Assembly: GCA_030838475.1 (NCBI GenBank)
Contig: JAUZFP010000120.1
Location: 1 to 34,584, forward strand
Direction: 5' to 3'
Source: Actinomycetota bacterium
GTDB lineage: Bacteria; Actinomycetota; Actinomycetes; Actinomycetales; Microbacteriaceae
Length of the DNA stretch: 34,584 nt
In this document: in pieces, positions 1-7,397 of the stretch
How the letters are laid out: each line of letters opens with the position of its first letter
Numbering within the stretch: position 1 is the first letter of the stretch
Notes under the pieces: model-generated
What the model was told of the DNA's origin: nothing
Databases searched by the model: none
Seen by the model: the letters and a program-made list of their open reading frames with translations, nothing else
Position numbers and translations under genes: made by a program

Positions 1-522
1 CCGCTGTCCTTCGATGTGCGGTCGAACATCCGGAGCCTGCAGGCGAACGCTCGGGCCGGTCTCGGACTGCCGTTCGCCATGGACTACAAGGGCGAGTTCG
101 CTGGCCAGCTGAACGTGTCATCGATCAGTTACGGCTCGCTCGGCTGCGCAACGATCGGCTACTGGGTGGCGGAGCGCTTCGCCGGCCACAACATCACACC
201 GATCTCGGTGGCGCTCGCCACCGACCACTGCTTCTTCGGTCTGGGGCTGCACCGGATGGAGATCTGCATCCGTCCGGAGAATGAGCCGTCGCTCCGTGTG
301 GTGCAGAAGCTCGGCTTCCGGTACGAGGGGCTGAGGCGCCGGTACATCCACATCAATGGGGACTGGCGCGACCACTTCTGCTTCGCCCTGACGGTGGATG
401 AGCTGCCGCAGGGCGTTCTGCGCCGGTGGCTCGACGGCCTGGCGCCCGAGTCGGACGCCGACGTCCCCGCCGCGGACCGCGCCAAGGCTGCAACCCCGCT
501 CCGCATCGCCCCCCGTCGCTAA
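1..522 (+). CDS. RimJ-type GNAT N-acetyltransferase, 5' end cut by window edge
   Basis: The reading frame is open from base 1, so the gene starts outside the window and about 173 C-terminal codons are seen. The segment around the residues WVAERFAGHNIT, followed by RMEICIRPENEPSLRVVQKLGF and YEGLRRRYIHINGDWRDH, is the usual C-terminal half of the RimJ/RimL-like GNAT fold: acetyl-CoA binding, then the late 'N..S..v..KlGF..EG' motif. Such enzymes transfer acetyl from acetyl-CoA to an amino group, classically the N-terminus of ribosomal proteins, but the substrate cannot be read from sequence. GTG at position 16 could be mistaken for the start, but it lies inside the domain. An inverted repeat lies just after the stop. 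Confidence 0.85.
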   Translation, partial: PLSFDVRSNIRSLQANARAGLGLPFAMDYKGEFAGQLNVSSISYGSLGCATIGYWVAERFAGHNITPISVALATDHCFFGLGLHRMEICIRPENEPSLRVVQKLGFRYEGLRRRYIHINGDWRDHFCFALTVDELPQGVLRRWLDGLAPESDADVPAADRAKAATPLRIAPRR

Positions 523-525
523 CAC

Positions 526-585
526 CGCTGCACTTTGTTGACAGGGTGGTCCCTGTAGGGCCGGCGCGGTCAACAAACCGCAGCG
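526..585. repeat. Long imperfect inverted repeat after the acetyltransferase gene
   Basis: Arms at 526-542 and 569-585 match at 15 of 17 positions, with a perfect 9-bp core (TTTGTTGAC / GTCAACAAA). A second perfect 6-bp hairpin (ACAGGG / CCCTGT, 541-556) overlaps the left arm. No T-run follows, so it is either an unusual terminator or an intergenic repeat or operator. Confidence 0.55.
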
Positions 586-622
586 TACCGCGTGGTGAGC
601 GGGCATTTCGGAGAACCGCTCG

Positions 623-635
623 TACCGTAGTCCCA
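623..635 (+). promoter_or_regulatory. Probable leaderless -10 box for the 635 gene
   Basis: TACCGT at 623-628 lies 6 bp before the ATG at 635, and no ribosome binding site is present. This fits leaderless transcription starting at or next to the start codon. Confidence 0.45.
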
Positions 636-1543
636 TGGGATTCACGGGCTTCGACGGCGGCATCATGGTGGCACTCGCCGCCGGCCTCTGGCTCGTCTAC
701 CTGATGCCCACCTGGTTCAGGCGTCGCGAGTACGCGGCCCTCGAGAAGACCAACGTCCGCCGTCAGCAGGCCCTACGGGTTCTCGAGGAGACCGCGCCGG
801 TTCCTACCGTCGAGCGCGTCGCAGCCATCGTCTCGCCGAGCGGCCAGGTGACGGATCGGGACAAACTAGCCGAGGCGATCAAGCGCTCCCGGGATGCGCA
901 GACCGCACGCGTCGCGAGCCGCCAGTATGCGGAGGAATCGACGGCGCCCGCCCAGGCGGCGACCTCGAAGGCTCGGGTCGCGCTGCGTATTCGCCGCACC
1001 CGCGCCGTGTCGGCTCTGCTTCTGATCGCCGCACTCGTCACCCTCGTGGTGCAGGTCGTGCTGATGTTTGCCACCGGCATCGGGGAGGGCGCCTGGTCGA
1101 TTCTTGGCTTCGCGGCCGTCGTGGGTGTGGTTTCGTTCTCGGCGCTCGGTCGTCTCGCCAGCATCGCTCGTCGACGCTTGTCGATCGTGGTGGCGCCGGT
1201 ACAGGCTCGCCCGATGCGCACCCGCATCGCCGAGGATCGCGAAGCTGCTCGCCCCCAGGTCGCGACGTGGACTCCGGTTCCGCTGCCGAAGCCGATGTAT
1301 CTCACTCGTTCCGAGGCAGCGCCGGTCGAGTCATCCATCAGCCCCCTCGAGTCTCTTCGTGCGGCTGCCCTCGAGTCGGATCGTGCGCTCCGCGAGGCGC
1401 AGGAATCGCCCGAGGTCGCACCGATCACGAAGCCAGAGCGTCCGGCGGCCTCCAGCCCGTTCCGCGAGATGGGTATCGTCAGTCGCGCGGATGTCACCGG
1501 TCCCGACCTCGACGAGGTCCTCCGTCGTCGTCGCGCTGGCTAG
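635..1543 (+). CDS. Hypothetical membrane protein, conserved type in Microbacteriaceae
   Basis: This is a protein of 302 residues with three hydrophobic segments: residues about 8-26 at the N-terminus, and a pair at about 128-150 and 155-172. The segments between are basic and rich in Arg, Ala and Glu, and the C-terminal third (about 190-302) is a hydrophilic tail that looks disordered. No enzymatic motif is visible. I recall similar proteins between a RimJ-like acetyltransferase gene and a tRNA-Ala gene in related genomes, and that is the arrangement here. The start is the ATG placed 6 bp after a -10-like TACCGT. Function unknown. Confidence 0.7.
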   Translation: MGFTGFDGGIMVALAAGLWLVYLMPTWFRRREYAALEKTNVRRQQALRVLEETAPVPTVERVAAIVSPSGQVTDRDKLAEAIKRSRDAQTARVASRQYAEESTAPAQAATSKARVALRIRRTRAVSALLLIAALVTLVVQVVLMFATGIGEGAWSILGFAAVVGVVSFSALGRLASIARRRLSIVVAPVQARPMRTRIAEDREAARPQVATWTPVPLPKPMYLTRSEAAPVESSISPLESLRAAALESDRALREAQESPEVAPITKPERPAASSPFREMGIVSRADVTGPDLDEVLRRRRAG

Positions 1544-1552
1544 CACTGCCGT

Positions 1553-1598
1553 CGCTGGTTGAGTAGGACGACGCGAAGCGGCGCCCGTATCGAAACCC
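1553..1598. repeat. REP-like intergenic repeat (CTGGTTGAGTAG ... GTATCGAAACC)
   Basis: The element begins CGCTGGTTGAGTAG and ends GTATCGAAACCC around a GC-rich centre containing GCGAAGC. From memory, this pattern is a frequent dispersed intergenic repeat in Microbacteriaceae. Only one copy is in this window, so its repetitive nature cannot be shown here. Confidence 0.45.
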
Positions 1599-1645
1599 AG
1601 TTCGTAGCCAATCTCCCAAACTGATAACGTAGCTACGCAGCAATC

Positions 1646-1718
1646 GGGCCCTTGGCGCAGTTGGTAGCGCGCCTCGTTCGCATCGAGGAGGTCAGGAGTT
1701 CGAATCTCCTAGGGTCCA
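1646..1718 (+). tRNA. tRNA-Ala(CGC)
   Basis: The gene is a full cloverleaf. The acceptor GGGCCCT pairs with AGGGTCC (one G-T), followed by discriminator A at 1718. The anticodon stem is CCTCG/CGAGG (1672-1676 and 1684-1688), with loop TTCGCAT and anticodon CGC at 1679-1681. The T arm is AGGAG-TTCGAAT-CTCCT. No CCA is encoded. A terminator hairpin follows at 1727-1759. The 3' half appears to be the attachment site of the accessory region: degenerate copies of the T-arm and 3' end occur at 5491-5527 and 11452-11488. Confidence 0.95.
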
Positions 1719-1726
1719 CTGCCTGG

Positions 1727-1759
1727 GATGCCCCGCCTAAGTTCGCTCGGCGGGGCATC
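1727..1759 (+). terminator. Hairpin terminator of tRNA-Ala
   Basis: GATGCCCCGCC (1727-1737) pairs perfectly with GGCGGGGCATC (1749-1759) around an 11-nt loop, followed by TCTCTTT. An almost identical hairpin occurs at 11493-11528 downstream of a tRNA-like remnant. Confidence 0.85.
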
Positions 1760-1831
1760 TCTCTTTGCCCCACTCCCGAGATCGTTCTCTCGGTGGGTTC
1801 GAGCGCAACTGCCGAGCAATGAAGCTGCCGA

Positions 1832-3016
1832 TCAATAGAGGCCGCCGAGACTAAGGTCAAGCGCCACGGGAGCAAGCGACGCGATCGCGTCTAAAAACCT
1901 TTGCGGGATTCCGAGGTACTCGGCTAGATAGCCTTCACCCTGAGTCGCTTCAATCGTGGTCATTGCCAAGGGCAGACTCGCCGGGCTCTCTATCCTCAAG
2001 TATCGGCCCGGTTCGCGAAAGCTTACCCACACCGGCACTTCCTTATCTTTCGTATTTCGCAGCATCTGGCGCCGAAAGTTCTTTGAGCGACTTGCGAGTT
2101 CGACGATCGCCAGGCCGTACTCCACGGGTGTGATGCCACCGGAGTCCCGCAATCTCCGCAGTATCGAAGACATCTCGACGCCGAAGTACTCTTTCAAATC
2201 GGCTATCGCGTTCCAGGGCACATCGTCGCCCGACTTCCATGGGCCGGCGCCGTTCGCTCGTATGTGCTGTGCGGCCGCGATCATCTCAGACTCGGGAGTC
2301 AAGAACTCGGCAGCAAATACGCTCGCCTCATCCTCCAGGACCTTTTGTCCCCTTTCTCGGTACCTGCTCCCGCGGGGATGCAAAAGAAGATGTCCGAGCT
2401 CGTGCGCGAGCCAGAATCGTGACTCGTATCGATCGCCAGTTCTCGCGTTGGAGAGCACCACCGGGCGCCCAAGCACACGGTCGCCATATGAGTAGAGGCT
2501 TCGAACGTCGAGCGGTGCGAACGCGACCACAATGCCGTGCTGTTCCATCAACCGAACAAGGTTCGATACCGGCCGCGACCCAAGCCCGAACGACTCACGA
2601 GTTATTGTCGCGGCTTCAACCGCAGAAAATCCCTCGACGCTCGGAAGCGAGACAGGGGTTAGCTCTTCCCCCACAGCGTCGGCGACTTCACCGACTAGCT
2701 GGAGCACGCCGCGTGCTCTCCTGGTGGCTGCGCTAGTGGCGTCGCTGAGCTTGTGGAACAGAGGTACGCCGACTGGAGCTTCGCGTCTCGCGAGAAAGAA
2801 AATCGGGGCGAACCCGAAGCGAGCTTCAATGGCCTCTAAGCTGTCCTGGCCCGGTGATTTGGGGTCGGCCTTGCTTTGCCAATACCGGACTAGCCTGCCT
2901 TGATCGCGGTGCCCAAGCTCTCGCGCGAGATCCTTCTGCTTGAGACCCCATAGGTCCTGGATAATCCGCGTCCGGGCACCGTCAGCAGGGTTGCCTAAAT
3001 ACTGATGAGTCGCCAT
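1832..3016 (-). CDS. XRE-family HTH / ImmA-IrrE zinc metallopeptidase
   Basis: This protein has 394 residues. The N-terminal part (about 15-80) looks like an XRE-type helix-turn-helix. The ImmA/IrrE peptidase core follows: H205-E206-L-G-H209 is the zinc-binding HExxH motif, and E228 in E-x2-A-S-x-F-A-x2-F-L-x-P241 fits the third ligand. Proteins of this family cleave repressors (ImmA on ImmR, IrrE on DdrO) or act as toxin/antitoxin partners; which applies here is not known. The start ATG has GGAG 6 bp upstream. It is transcribed away from the unknown three-gene operon at 3468-5346 and may control it. The last roughly 90 residues have no motif I recognise. Confidence 0.85.
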   Translation of the reverse strand: MATHQYLGNPADGARTRIIQDLWGLKQKDLARELGHRDQGRLVRYWQSKADPKSPGQDSLEAIEARFGFAPIFFLARREAPVGVPLFHKLSDATSAATRRARGVLQLVGEVADAVGEELTPVSLPSVEGFSAVEAATITRESFGLGSRPVSNLVRLMEQHGIVVAFAPLDVRSLYSYGDRVLGRPVVLSNARTGDRYESRFWLAHELGHLLLHPRGSRYRERGQKVLEDEASVFAAEFLTPESEMIAAAQHIRANGAGPWKSGDDVPWNAIADLKEYFGVEMSSILRRLRDSGGITPVEYGLAIVELASRSKNFRRQMLRNTKDKEVPVWVSFREPGRYLRIESPASLPLAMTTIEATQGEGYLAEYLGIPQRFLDAIASLAPVALDLSLGGLY

Positions 3017-3467
3017 AAGCTCTCCACAAGGCTGGGCCTATCAACGTAACCTGATTAAAGAAACAACGGCTTTTCTGCTACGGCGTGTCGAGAACCCCAA
3101 GGCGTCGGCGGCACAACAGGCCCGAAAACCGGAACTGGATCGGCGTGTCATATCCAAAACCGGAACTGCGCACCGCGCAACCAATCAAAATGATTCTGAA
3201 ACACTTGCTCAATTGCCCGAAAACGAGGAGCGCAATGGTCCAGCGGCTGCTCGGCCAGTGTCGCACCTCGAGGACGGCCAGGTCAGCATTGACAGACAAA
3301 TCGCCGGGTCTCATGATCACGGGTGCAGTGCAGCCCCATACCCGAATAGAATCCAATTCACCGAATATTCTTCCCTACTCGACTCGGTTGGGGACGAATG
3401 ACACCTATTCGAGTCGCGCCGGTCAAGTGTCCGTCCGCGGGACAGCTGGTACGCGGAGGCGACTGAT
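3017..3467. promoter_or_regulatory. Divergent intergenic region with a 13-bp direct repeat
   Basis: There is no convincing gene in these 451 bases; the reading frames that cross them have random, Arg/Ser-rich composition. The region must carry the start signals of the ImmA-type gene (left) and the 3468 operon (right). AAAACCGGAACTG occurs twice, at 3125-3137 and 3156-3168 (31 bp apart), each near GGCGTGTC, so these may be regulator sites. Composition is clearly more A/T-rich than the host backbone. Confidence 0.4.
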
Positions 3468-4379
3468 TTGGAAACTGCGGAGATCGAGCGCGTGGCTACG
3501 CTCCCCGATGGAGGGGGCGCACGAAGCGGATCGGTTTGGCGTATCGCGGGAACCGGCGATCCTCGCGCCTCATTGCGCAAGCAACTCGGAAAAAGGCTAC
3601 GCAGGGACGCTTGGGTTTTCGACAGAGACCAGCTGGCGTTCCTTACTTCTGGAGCTTCGGGTGACCAGAAAGCCGATGTCCTCGTCGTCAGGGCCCACAC
3701 CCGACGCGGCACCAATCCACTCGTTCGCAGCACACTCGCAGACCTTCGTCTCTACAACAAGGGTGACTCCTATCGCGGGTCGAGCAAAGACGAGACTTTT
3801 TTGGAGTCACTCGCGCTCGTCGCGAAATTGGTACGGATCGTTCGTCCATCGGACTGGAAAGACGATGGCGGAGAGCTCATGAGAAATCAGACCGAGCGAA
3901 AATACCAGGGCGCGGGAGTCCGCGGCGAGAGGTTCTCTTGGCACTCTGGCGAGTTCATGACCATAGAGAAGTCGCCCAGACAAATTTCAGTCTTGTGGTC
4001 AACCAAGTTGTCTCTTGCCTCGCTCATTGCGAGGCTGAACAAGGACGAGAACGTCGCCCCCTCTACTCACGTGGACTTTCAGACAGAGGACTCGGCCAGT
4101 GGCGCCCGAGTACCCCACGAGGGTACTTGGAGCGAGCTCCTCAACTTTGCCGGATCTGGACGAGACCACCTAGCGAGCGTCAGCGTCGAACTCGCAAACT
4201 ATGAAATCTGGTGGGGAGAGGCAAGCACTGCTCGCCAAGAACTGTACCCGTCCATCGGGCTTACATTCGCGAGCCCTGACATCACACCGGTCGTACAACA
4301 GTATGTTGAAACGACTGGAACAACAGATGTCCAGGCGCGCGGCCGACAAGCGCTAAAAAGCGCACTAGGTGCTGGCTAG
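3468..4379 (+). CDS. Unknown protein, first gene of a three-gene accessory operon
   Basis: This is a 303-residue soluble protein that I do not recognise. It has no signal peptide, no membrane segment and no obvious nucleotide-binding or catalytic signature. The N-terminal third is basic (RASLRKQLGKRLRRDAW). The middle contains SVLWSTKLSLASLIARL, probably helical, and the C-terminal part is mixed. The start is TTG at 3468, chosen because GGAGG lies 8 bp upstream and no better start exists in frame. The gene is followed after 53 bp by the 4433 gene and then a membrane protein. The setting, next to an ImmA/IrrE peptidase inside a tRNA-associated region, suggests a defence or stress cassette, but that is inference. 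Confidence 0.65.
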   Translation: METAEIERVATLPDGGGARSGSVWRIAGTGDPRASLRKQLGKRLRRDAWVFDRDQLAFLTSGASGDQKADVLVVRAHTRRGTNPLVRSTLADLRLYNKGDSYRGSSKDETFLESLALVAKLVRIVRPSDWKDDGGELMRNQTERKYQGAGVRGERFSWHSGEFMTIEKSPRQISVLWSTKLSLASLIARLNKDENVAPSTHVDFQTEDSASGARVPHEGTWSELLNFAGSGRDHLASVSVELANYEIWWGEASTARQELYPSIGLTFASPDITPVVQQYVETTGTTDVQARGRQALKSALGAG

Positions 4380-4432
4380 TTCGACGCCGACGTTCGACCC
4401 TCCAATTCGACTGACTGTTCAAAGGCCAGCAC

Positions 4433-4873
4433 TTGAGACAAAACTCGCGCGCCGTCCCATTGCTCAATGCATTGGACGAGGAAGAGAAGGACATTCTCTG
4501 TCTTGCTTGGGTTGAACCGCGGCCGGCGTCAAACACGTGGATCGAGAAGCGATTCGTTCTTCGACTGCAGTTTTCGAGCGACACGCCCGCAAGCCTCATC
4601 AACATTCGAGGCGCGTTGGAATTTACTCAACTCGACGGCATGGAGGCCGGGTTCTTAGACGAAGACGAGCTCTTCTGGGACATCAAGCCGACCAAAGTCA
4701 ACGTAAAGAAGATTCGCAACGCAGAGATGATCGAAAAGCGTTTTTACATTCGGCCAAAGAAGGCATTCCCGATTCCGCGAATCGAGGGAATCGTGGCCGT
4801 TAACAGACTTCAGAATCCCGCTCTTATTTTCAAGGCCAAAGTTGACGTCGAGATTTCTGCGGGTCGTTCGTGA
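4433..4873 (+). CDS. Unknown small soluble protein, second gene of the operon
   Basis: This is a 146-residue protein of unknown family. Alternating hydrophobic residues (KRFVLRLQFS, INIRGALEF, PRIEGIVAV, ALIFKAKVDVEI) suggest a mostly beta fold. The start is TTG at 4433 with AAAGG about 8 bp upstream; no in-frame ATG is available before residue 60. Its stop overlaps the start of the downstream membrane protein by 4 bp (GTGA), so the two are probably translated together and may interact. Confidence 0.6.
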   Translation: MRQNSRAVPLLNALDEEEKDILCLAWVEPRPASNTWIEKRFVLRLQFSSDTPASLINIRGALEFTQLDGMEAGFLDEDELFWDIKPTKVNVKKIRNAEMIEKRFYIRPKKAFPIPRIEGIVAVNRLQNPALIFKAKVDVEISAGRS

Positions 4874-5346
4874 ACTGGACCTGGAACTGGACGGCCGCTG
4901 AAGCGGTAGCCCTCACCGATTTCGTTTTCATCGCTGGCTTGCTCCTTCAAAGTTTTTGGGTGGAGGGAACCGCAGACCGGTTAGTCGACTATTTCAGTGT
5001 TGATGCAAGCAACTCGCCAATGTCCGAAAGCAAAGTCGCCGAGAACAAAACGTACATTCTCGAGCGATTGAGCCTTGATGCGGATCGCGTTCAAGCGGCG
5101 GCGACACTGCTCACAATTCCATTTGCCGCCATCTTGTTGCTAAGGCTTGATGCTGGCGCACTGGCGGCGCTGTTTGCTGCAACGCTCGTCGTCGTTGGCG
5201 GGATATTCGGATTACTAAGTCGTCTAAAGCCGGAAAAGAATCACTTCCTCAAGAACCTGAGCTGGATTTCTTTCTGGTCGGTCATCGTCCTCGTTGTCTA
5301 CACTGTGGTGATTCCGTTTGTGACGCCCACGACTGTTCTGCGTTAA
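4870..5346 (+). CDS. Unknown membrane protein, third gene of the operon
   Basis: The protein has 158 residues and starts with GTG in a 4-bp overlap with the 4433 gene. There is one hydrophobic segment near the N-terminus (about 14-30), then a hydrophilic stretch of about 60 residues, then three hydrophobic segments (about 76-94, 95-115 and 130-152). A membrane-bound last subunit paired with two soluble proteins is a layout often seen in defence or signalling cassettes, where the membrane protein may be an effector. I recognise no family, so this role is only a hypothesis. Confidence 0.65.
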   Translation: MNWTWNWTAAEAVALTDFVFIAGLLLQSFWVEGTADRLVDYFSVDASNSPMSESKVAENKTYILERLSLDADRVQAAATLLTIPFAAILLLRLDAGALAALFAATLVVVGGIFGLLSRLKPEKNHFLKNLSWISFWSVIVLVVYTVVIPFVTPTTVLR

Positions 5347-5490
5347 TGTGCTCGCTCCCAAGCGATCGATGGCGTTTCGAGCCATCTGACGCACCCCAAG
5401 GCGAAAGTTCGAACCCCGATCCGCCGTCCGGCTCGGAAGAGTGAGTTTTCCGGTCAGATCACCACTTGTTTGATCACTTGCGTTGCAGAT

Positions 5491-5527
5491 GGGGTCAAAT
5501 TCGAACACCGTCGTCTTACGTCCACTG
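5491..5527. repeat. Degenerate tRNA-Ala 3'-end / attachment-site-like sequence, left copy
   Basis: These 37 nt match 11452-11488 at 32 of 37 positions. They share GGGGTCAA, TTCGAAC and GTCCACTG with it and recall the T-loop and 3' end of the tRNA-Ala (1689-1721). Like the tRNA, the copy is followed at once by a hairpin terminator. It is probably an old integration junction that flanks module B on the left. Confidence 0.6.
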
Positions 5528-5531
5528 ACTG

Positions 5532-5560
5532 GACACCCGACCGGACACCGGTCGGGTGTC
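5532..5560 (+). terminator. Strong hairpin terminator next to the left att-like copy
   Basis: There is a perfect 13-bp stem, GACACCCGACCGG (5532-5544) with CCGGTCGGGTGTC (5548-5560), a 3-nt loop, then TTCTTT. It would stop transcription of the 3468-5346 operon. Confidence 0.8.
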
Positions 5561-5785
5561 TTCTTTGCCGGTCAGCGTTGTTCTGGGCCGTACGACATGG
5601 AGTCGACAACGCCCCATATAGGCGCGTGTGCTGCGACGCGGTTGGGCTGGGGATACCTAACCGTGCAGCAGACCCGATGATCCGACGTTTGCGCCGACCC
5701 ACTTGACCGCTGCGCCGACAGCATGGATCTGAGTTGGTGATCCAAAAGTGAATGGCTGGTGCGCAGTTTTCTCATGCGTGCGAGG

Positions 5786-6526
5786 TCATTTTTTCGGCGA
5801 CTCTAGGTTCAAAACGGTAAAGTCCGATCGGTTGCCAGAACTGCTTGTGTTTGATCGCCCCGACAATCCCACGTATGCACACGCCAAGTCATATTTCTTC
5901 GGGTCCACTTTCACTACAACCTTTGCCGACGCGCTACCACTGACGTCGGGCCCCGTCTGGCCCCACGACAGGATCTCTCCATGTGATCCGAGAGGTGGAT
6001 CGAACCACCAAGACTCGTCTGTGTTGCAATCGTTCTTGATCTGCATCCCTTGCACATCCTTGAGTGCGACAACACGTAGCAGCAAATTCTCCGTACTCCT
6101 GAGAGACGTGGCCGACCCAGTTACGGTCAGGGTGATGACCCCTTGGTTCGCTGCATTCCATGAGGGATCAATTGATACAGCTGGCATTTCTCGGTCCTGC
6201 GAACTGACGGATGCCAGAACGACTGCTCCGAGAGCGGACACCAGCACAAGAACAAATGCGCCGCTGCGCAACGCCGCTTTGATTCGTGGATGCTTAGACG
6301 ATATAGACAGTACGGGCAGGGCGACGCCGATAACGATCCCGGCGAACACGAGAATCGTTCCCCACTCGTTGTCGCGCACCATCCGCGCAAGTAGGTTCCC
6401 TTGGATGCCAATCGCCGCAAGGATCGCAACAACTAGTGCAACCCCTAGGACAATTGTGGCTCGCGCCTGTAGCGCCAGCGGTTCCGACGTTTTTTCCGCG
6501 GGTGCATCCGATGGTTCGTTCGACAT
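5786..6526 (-). CDS. Unknown membrane protein with C-terminal extracytoplasmic domain
   Basis: This is a 246-residue protein. Three hydrophobic segments (about 23-41, 58-75 and 86-108) follow a short polar N-terminus. The remaining 135 residues or so have a beta-rich look (VITLTVTGSATSL, LLLRVVALKD, SASAKVVVKVDPKKY), with two cysteines (NDCN and LACAYV) that could form a disulfide outside the membrane. The start ATG has GAGGGG 6 bp upstream. It lies alone on the minus strand between the att-like copy and the sigma-factor operon. I recognise no family. Confidence 0.65.
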   Translation of the reverse strand: MSNEPSDAPAEKTSEPLALQARATIVLGVALVVAILAAIGIQGNLLARMVRDNEWGTILVFAGIVIGVALPVLSISSKHPRIKAALRSGAFVLVLVSALGAVVLASVSSQDREMPAVSIDPSWNAANQGVITLTVTGSATSLRSTENLLLRVVALKDVQGMQIKNDCNTDESWWFDPPLGSHGEILSWGQTGPDVSGSASAKVVVKVDPKKYDLACAYVGLSGRSNTSSSGNRSDFTVLNLESPKK

Positions 6527-6840
6527 GTGACACCCCTCGCTACTCCGATGAATGCCCCGAACCTACTCCGCCAGCCTTCGCCACCGCACTACCCAAGCCA
6601 CAAAGACTGGGCTAAGGCATACAACGGCGTGCGGTGAAGATCTTCGACGCCGGACGATCGCCAGTACCTGCTCTTACCGGCTCATGCGGCGCTGTCTTAC
6701 TCGATTTGCACTCTGGGATCGCTACAGTCGGTTCCGTCACCATCCATCTGACGCACGGGGTCAACACAGAGCAAGTGGGACGGCCTTATAACAAGACTCG
6801 CCAACTCGACTACCCATTGAGAGAAGAAGGAGGCTGACTC
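6527..6840. promoter_or_regulatory. Divergent control region of the sigma-factor operon
   Basis: No gene is seen in these 314 bases. TATAAC at 6787-6792 is a plausible -10 box for the rightward operon, though no good -35 is seen. AAGGAGG at 6827-6833 is an excellent ribosome binding site, but it serves the ATG at 6841, which opens only a 9-codon leader rather than the sigma-factor frame. Confidence 0.4.
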
Positions 6841-6870
6841 ATGGACAGCGCCCAGCATGGTTGTGCGTGA
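6841..6870 (+). CDS. Leader peptide MDSAQHGCA, overlapping the sigma-factor start
   Basis: ATG at 6841 lies 7 nt after AAGGAGG, the best ribosome binding site in the neighbourhood, and encodes nine residues ending in TGA at 6868-6870. The stop overlaps the GTG (6867-6869) that starts the sigma-factor frame, and that GTG has no binding site of its own. Reinitiation at GTGA would couple sigma-factor synthesis to translation of the leader. A sequencing frameshift joining the two frames is a possible alternative. Confidence 0.5.
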   Translation: MDSAQHGCA

Positions 6871-7397
6871 CCAGCTATAACGCTGCGCTTGCGGAAGCGT
6901 TCCGCGAGCACAGGGACGTTCTTTACCGTATTGCGGTAGCCCGCCTGCGCGGAGCGGGCCTTCAAGGTGACGCCCAGGATGTTGTTTCGACGGCCGTGCT
7001 CAGCTTGATGGACCACCCGGTAGCGGCCGTGACCAACTGGAGGGCCCTTCTCATCGACGTAGTTGAGAAGAAGGTTGTCGACCACCTTCGCTCTGCGTGG
7101 TCGAGACGACGTGACGGGCGTGAGCCTAAGCCGGATGACGTTAAGGACGATCGTTTTGACATCGCCGACGCTGAGGACGAGATTGATGTACTCAAAGCGA
7201 TTCAGGTAGCGACAGACGCGCTTAACGCGCTTCCTGAACCGCACCAGACAATTGCGCGCGAATGCCTGTGGCACGAACGCAAACAGAATGAAGTCGCGAC
7301 TGCGCTGGGAATAAGTCAACCTCGAGTCAGCCAAGTGCTCAAGGAGGCGAAGAACATGATTGCATCGAAGATTGAAGAGAGCGGGGTGACGAGGTGA
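6867..7397 (+). CDS. ECF-like sigma-70 family RNA polymerase sigma factor
   Basis: The protein has 176 residues from GTG 6867 (TTG 6861 is an alternative). Residues about 12-75 resemble sigma region 2 (HRDVLYRIAVARLRG, then NWRALLIDVVEKKVVDHLRS). About 110-165 is region 4, with ALPEPHQTIARECL and a clear helix-turn-helix, NEVATALGISQPRVSQVL. Such factors redirect RNA polymerase to a small set of promoters. It overlaps the next gene by 4 bp, forming a coupled unit with an HTH protein and an ImmA/IrrE peptidase, so it probably governs this operon and the ubiquitin-like genes downstream. No classical zinc anti-sigma factor is present. Confidence 0.85.
   Translation: MTSYNAALAEAFREHRDVLYRIAVARLRGAGLQGDAQDVVSTAVLSLMDHPVAAVTNWRALLIDVVEKKVVDHLRSAWSRRRDGREPKPDDVKDDRFDIADAEDEIDVLKAIQVATDALNALPEPHQTIARECLWHERKQNEVATALGISQPRVSQVLKEAKNMIASKIEESGVTR

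Larger units (their letters stand above)
5347..5785. other. Intergenic junction between modules A and B
   Basis: No gene is supported here. The stretch contains GTTCGAAC at 5407, a repeated CACTTG pair (5463-5480), the tRNA-end-like sequence 5491-5527 and a strong hairpin 5532-5560. The remainder to 5785, downstream of the minus-strand gene 5786-6526, shows nothing recognisable. Confidence 0.5.

Noticed and set aside
3085-3882. A 265-codon plus-strand frame across the intergenic region and the start of the unknown operon
   Set aside because: Composition is random (Ser/Arg/Thr-rich), there is no ribosome binding site, and it overlaps the better supported 3468 gene in another frame.
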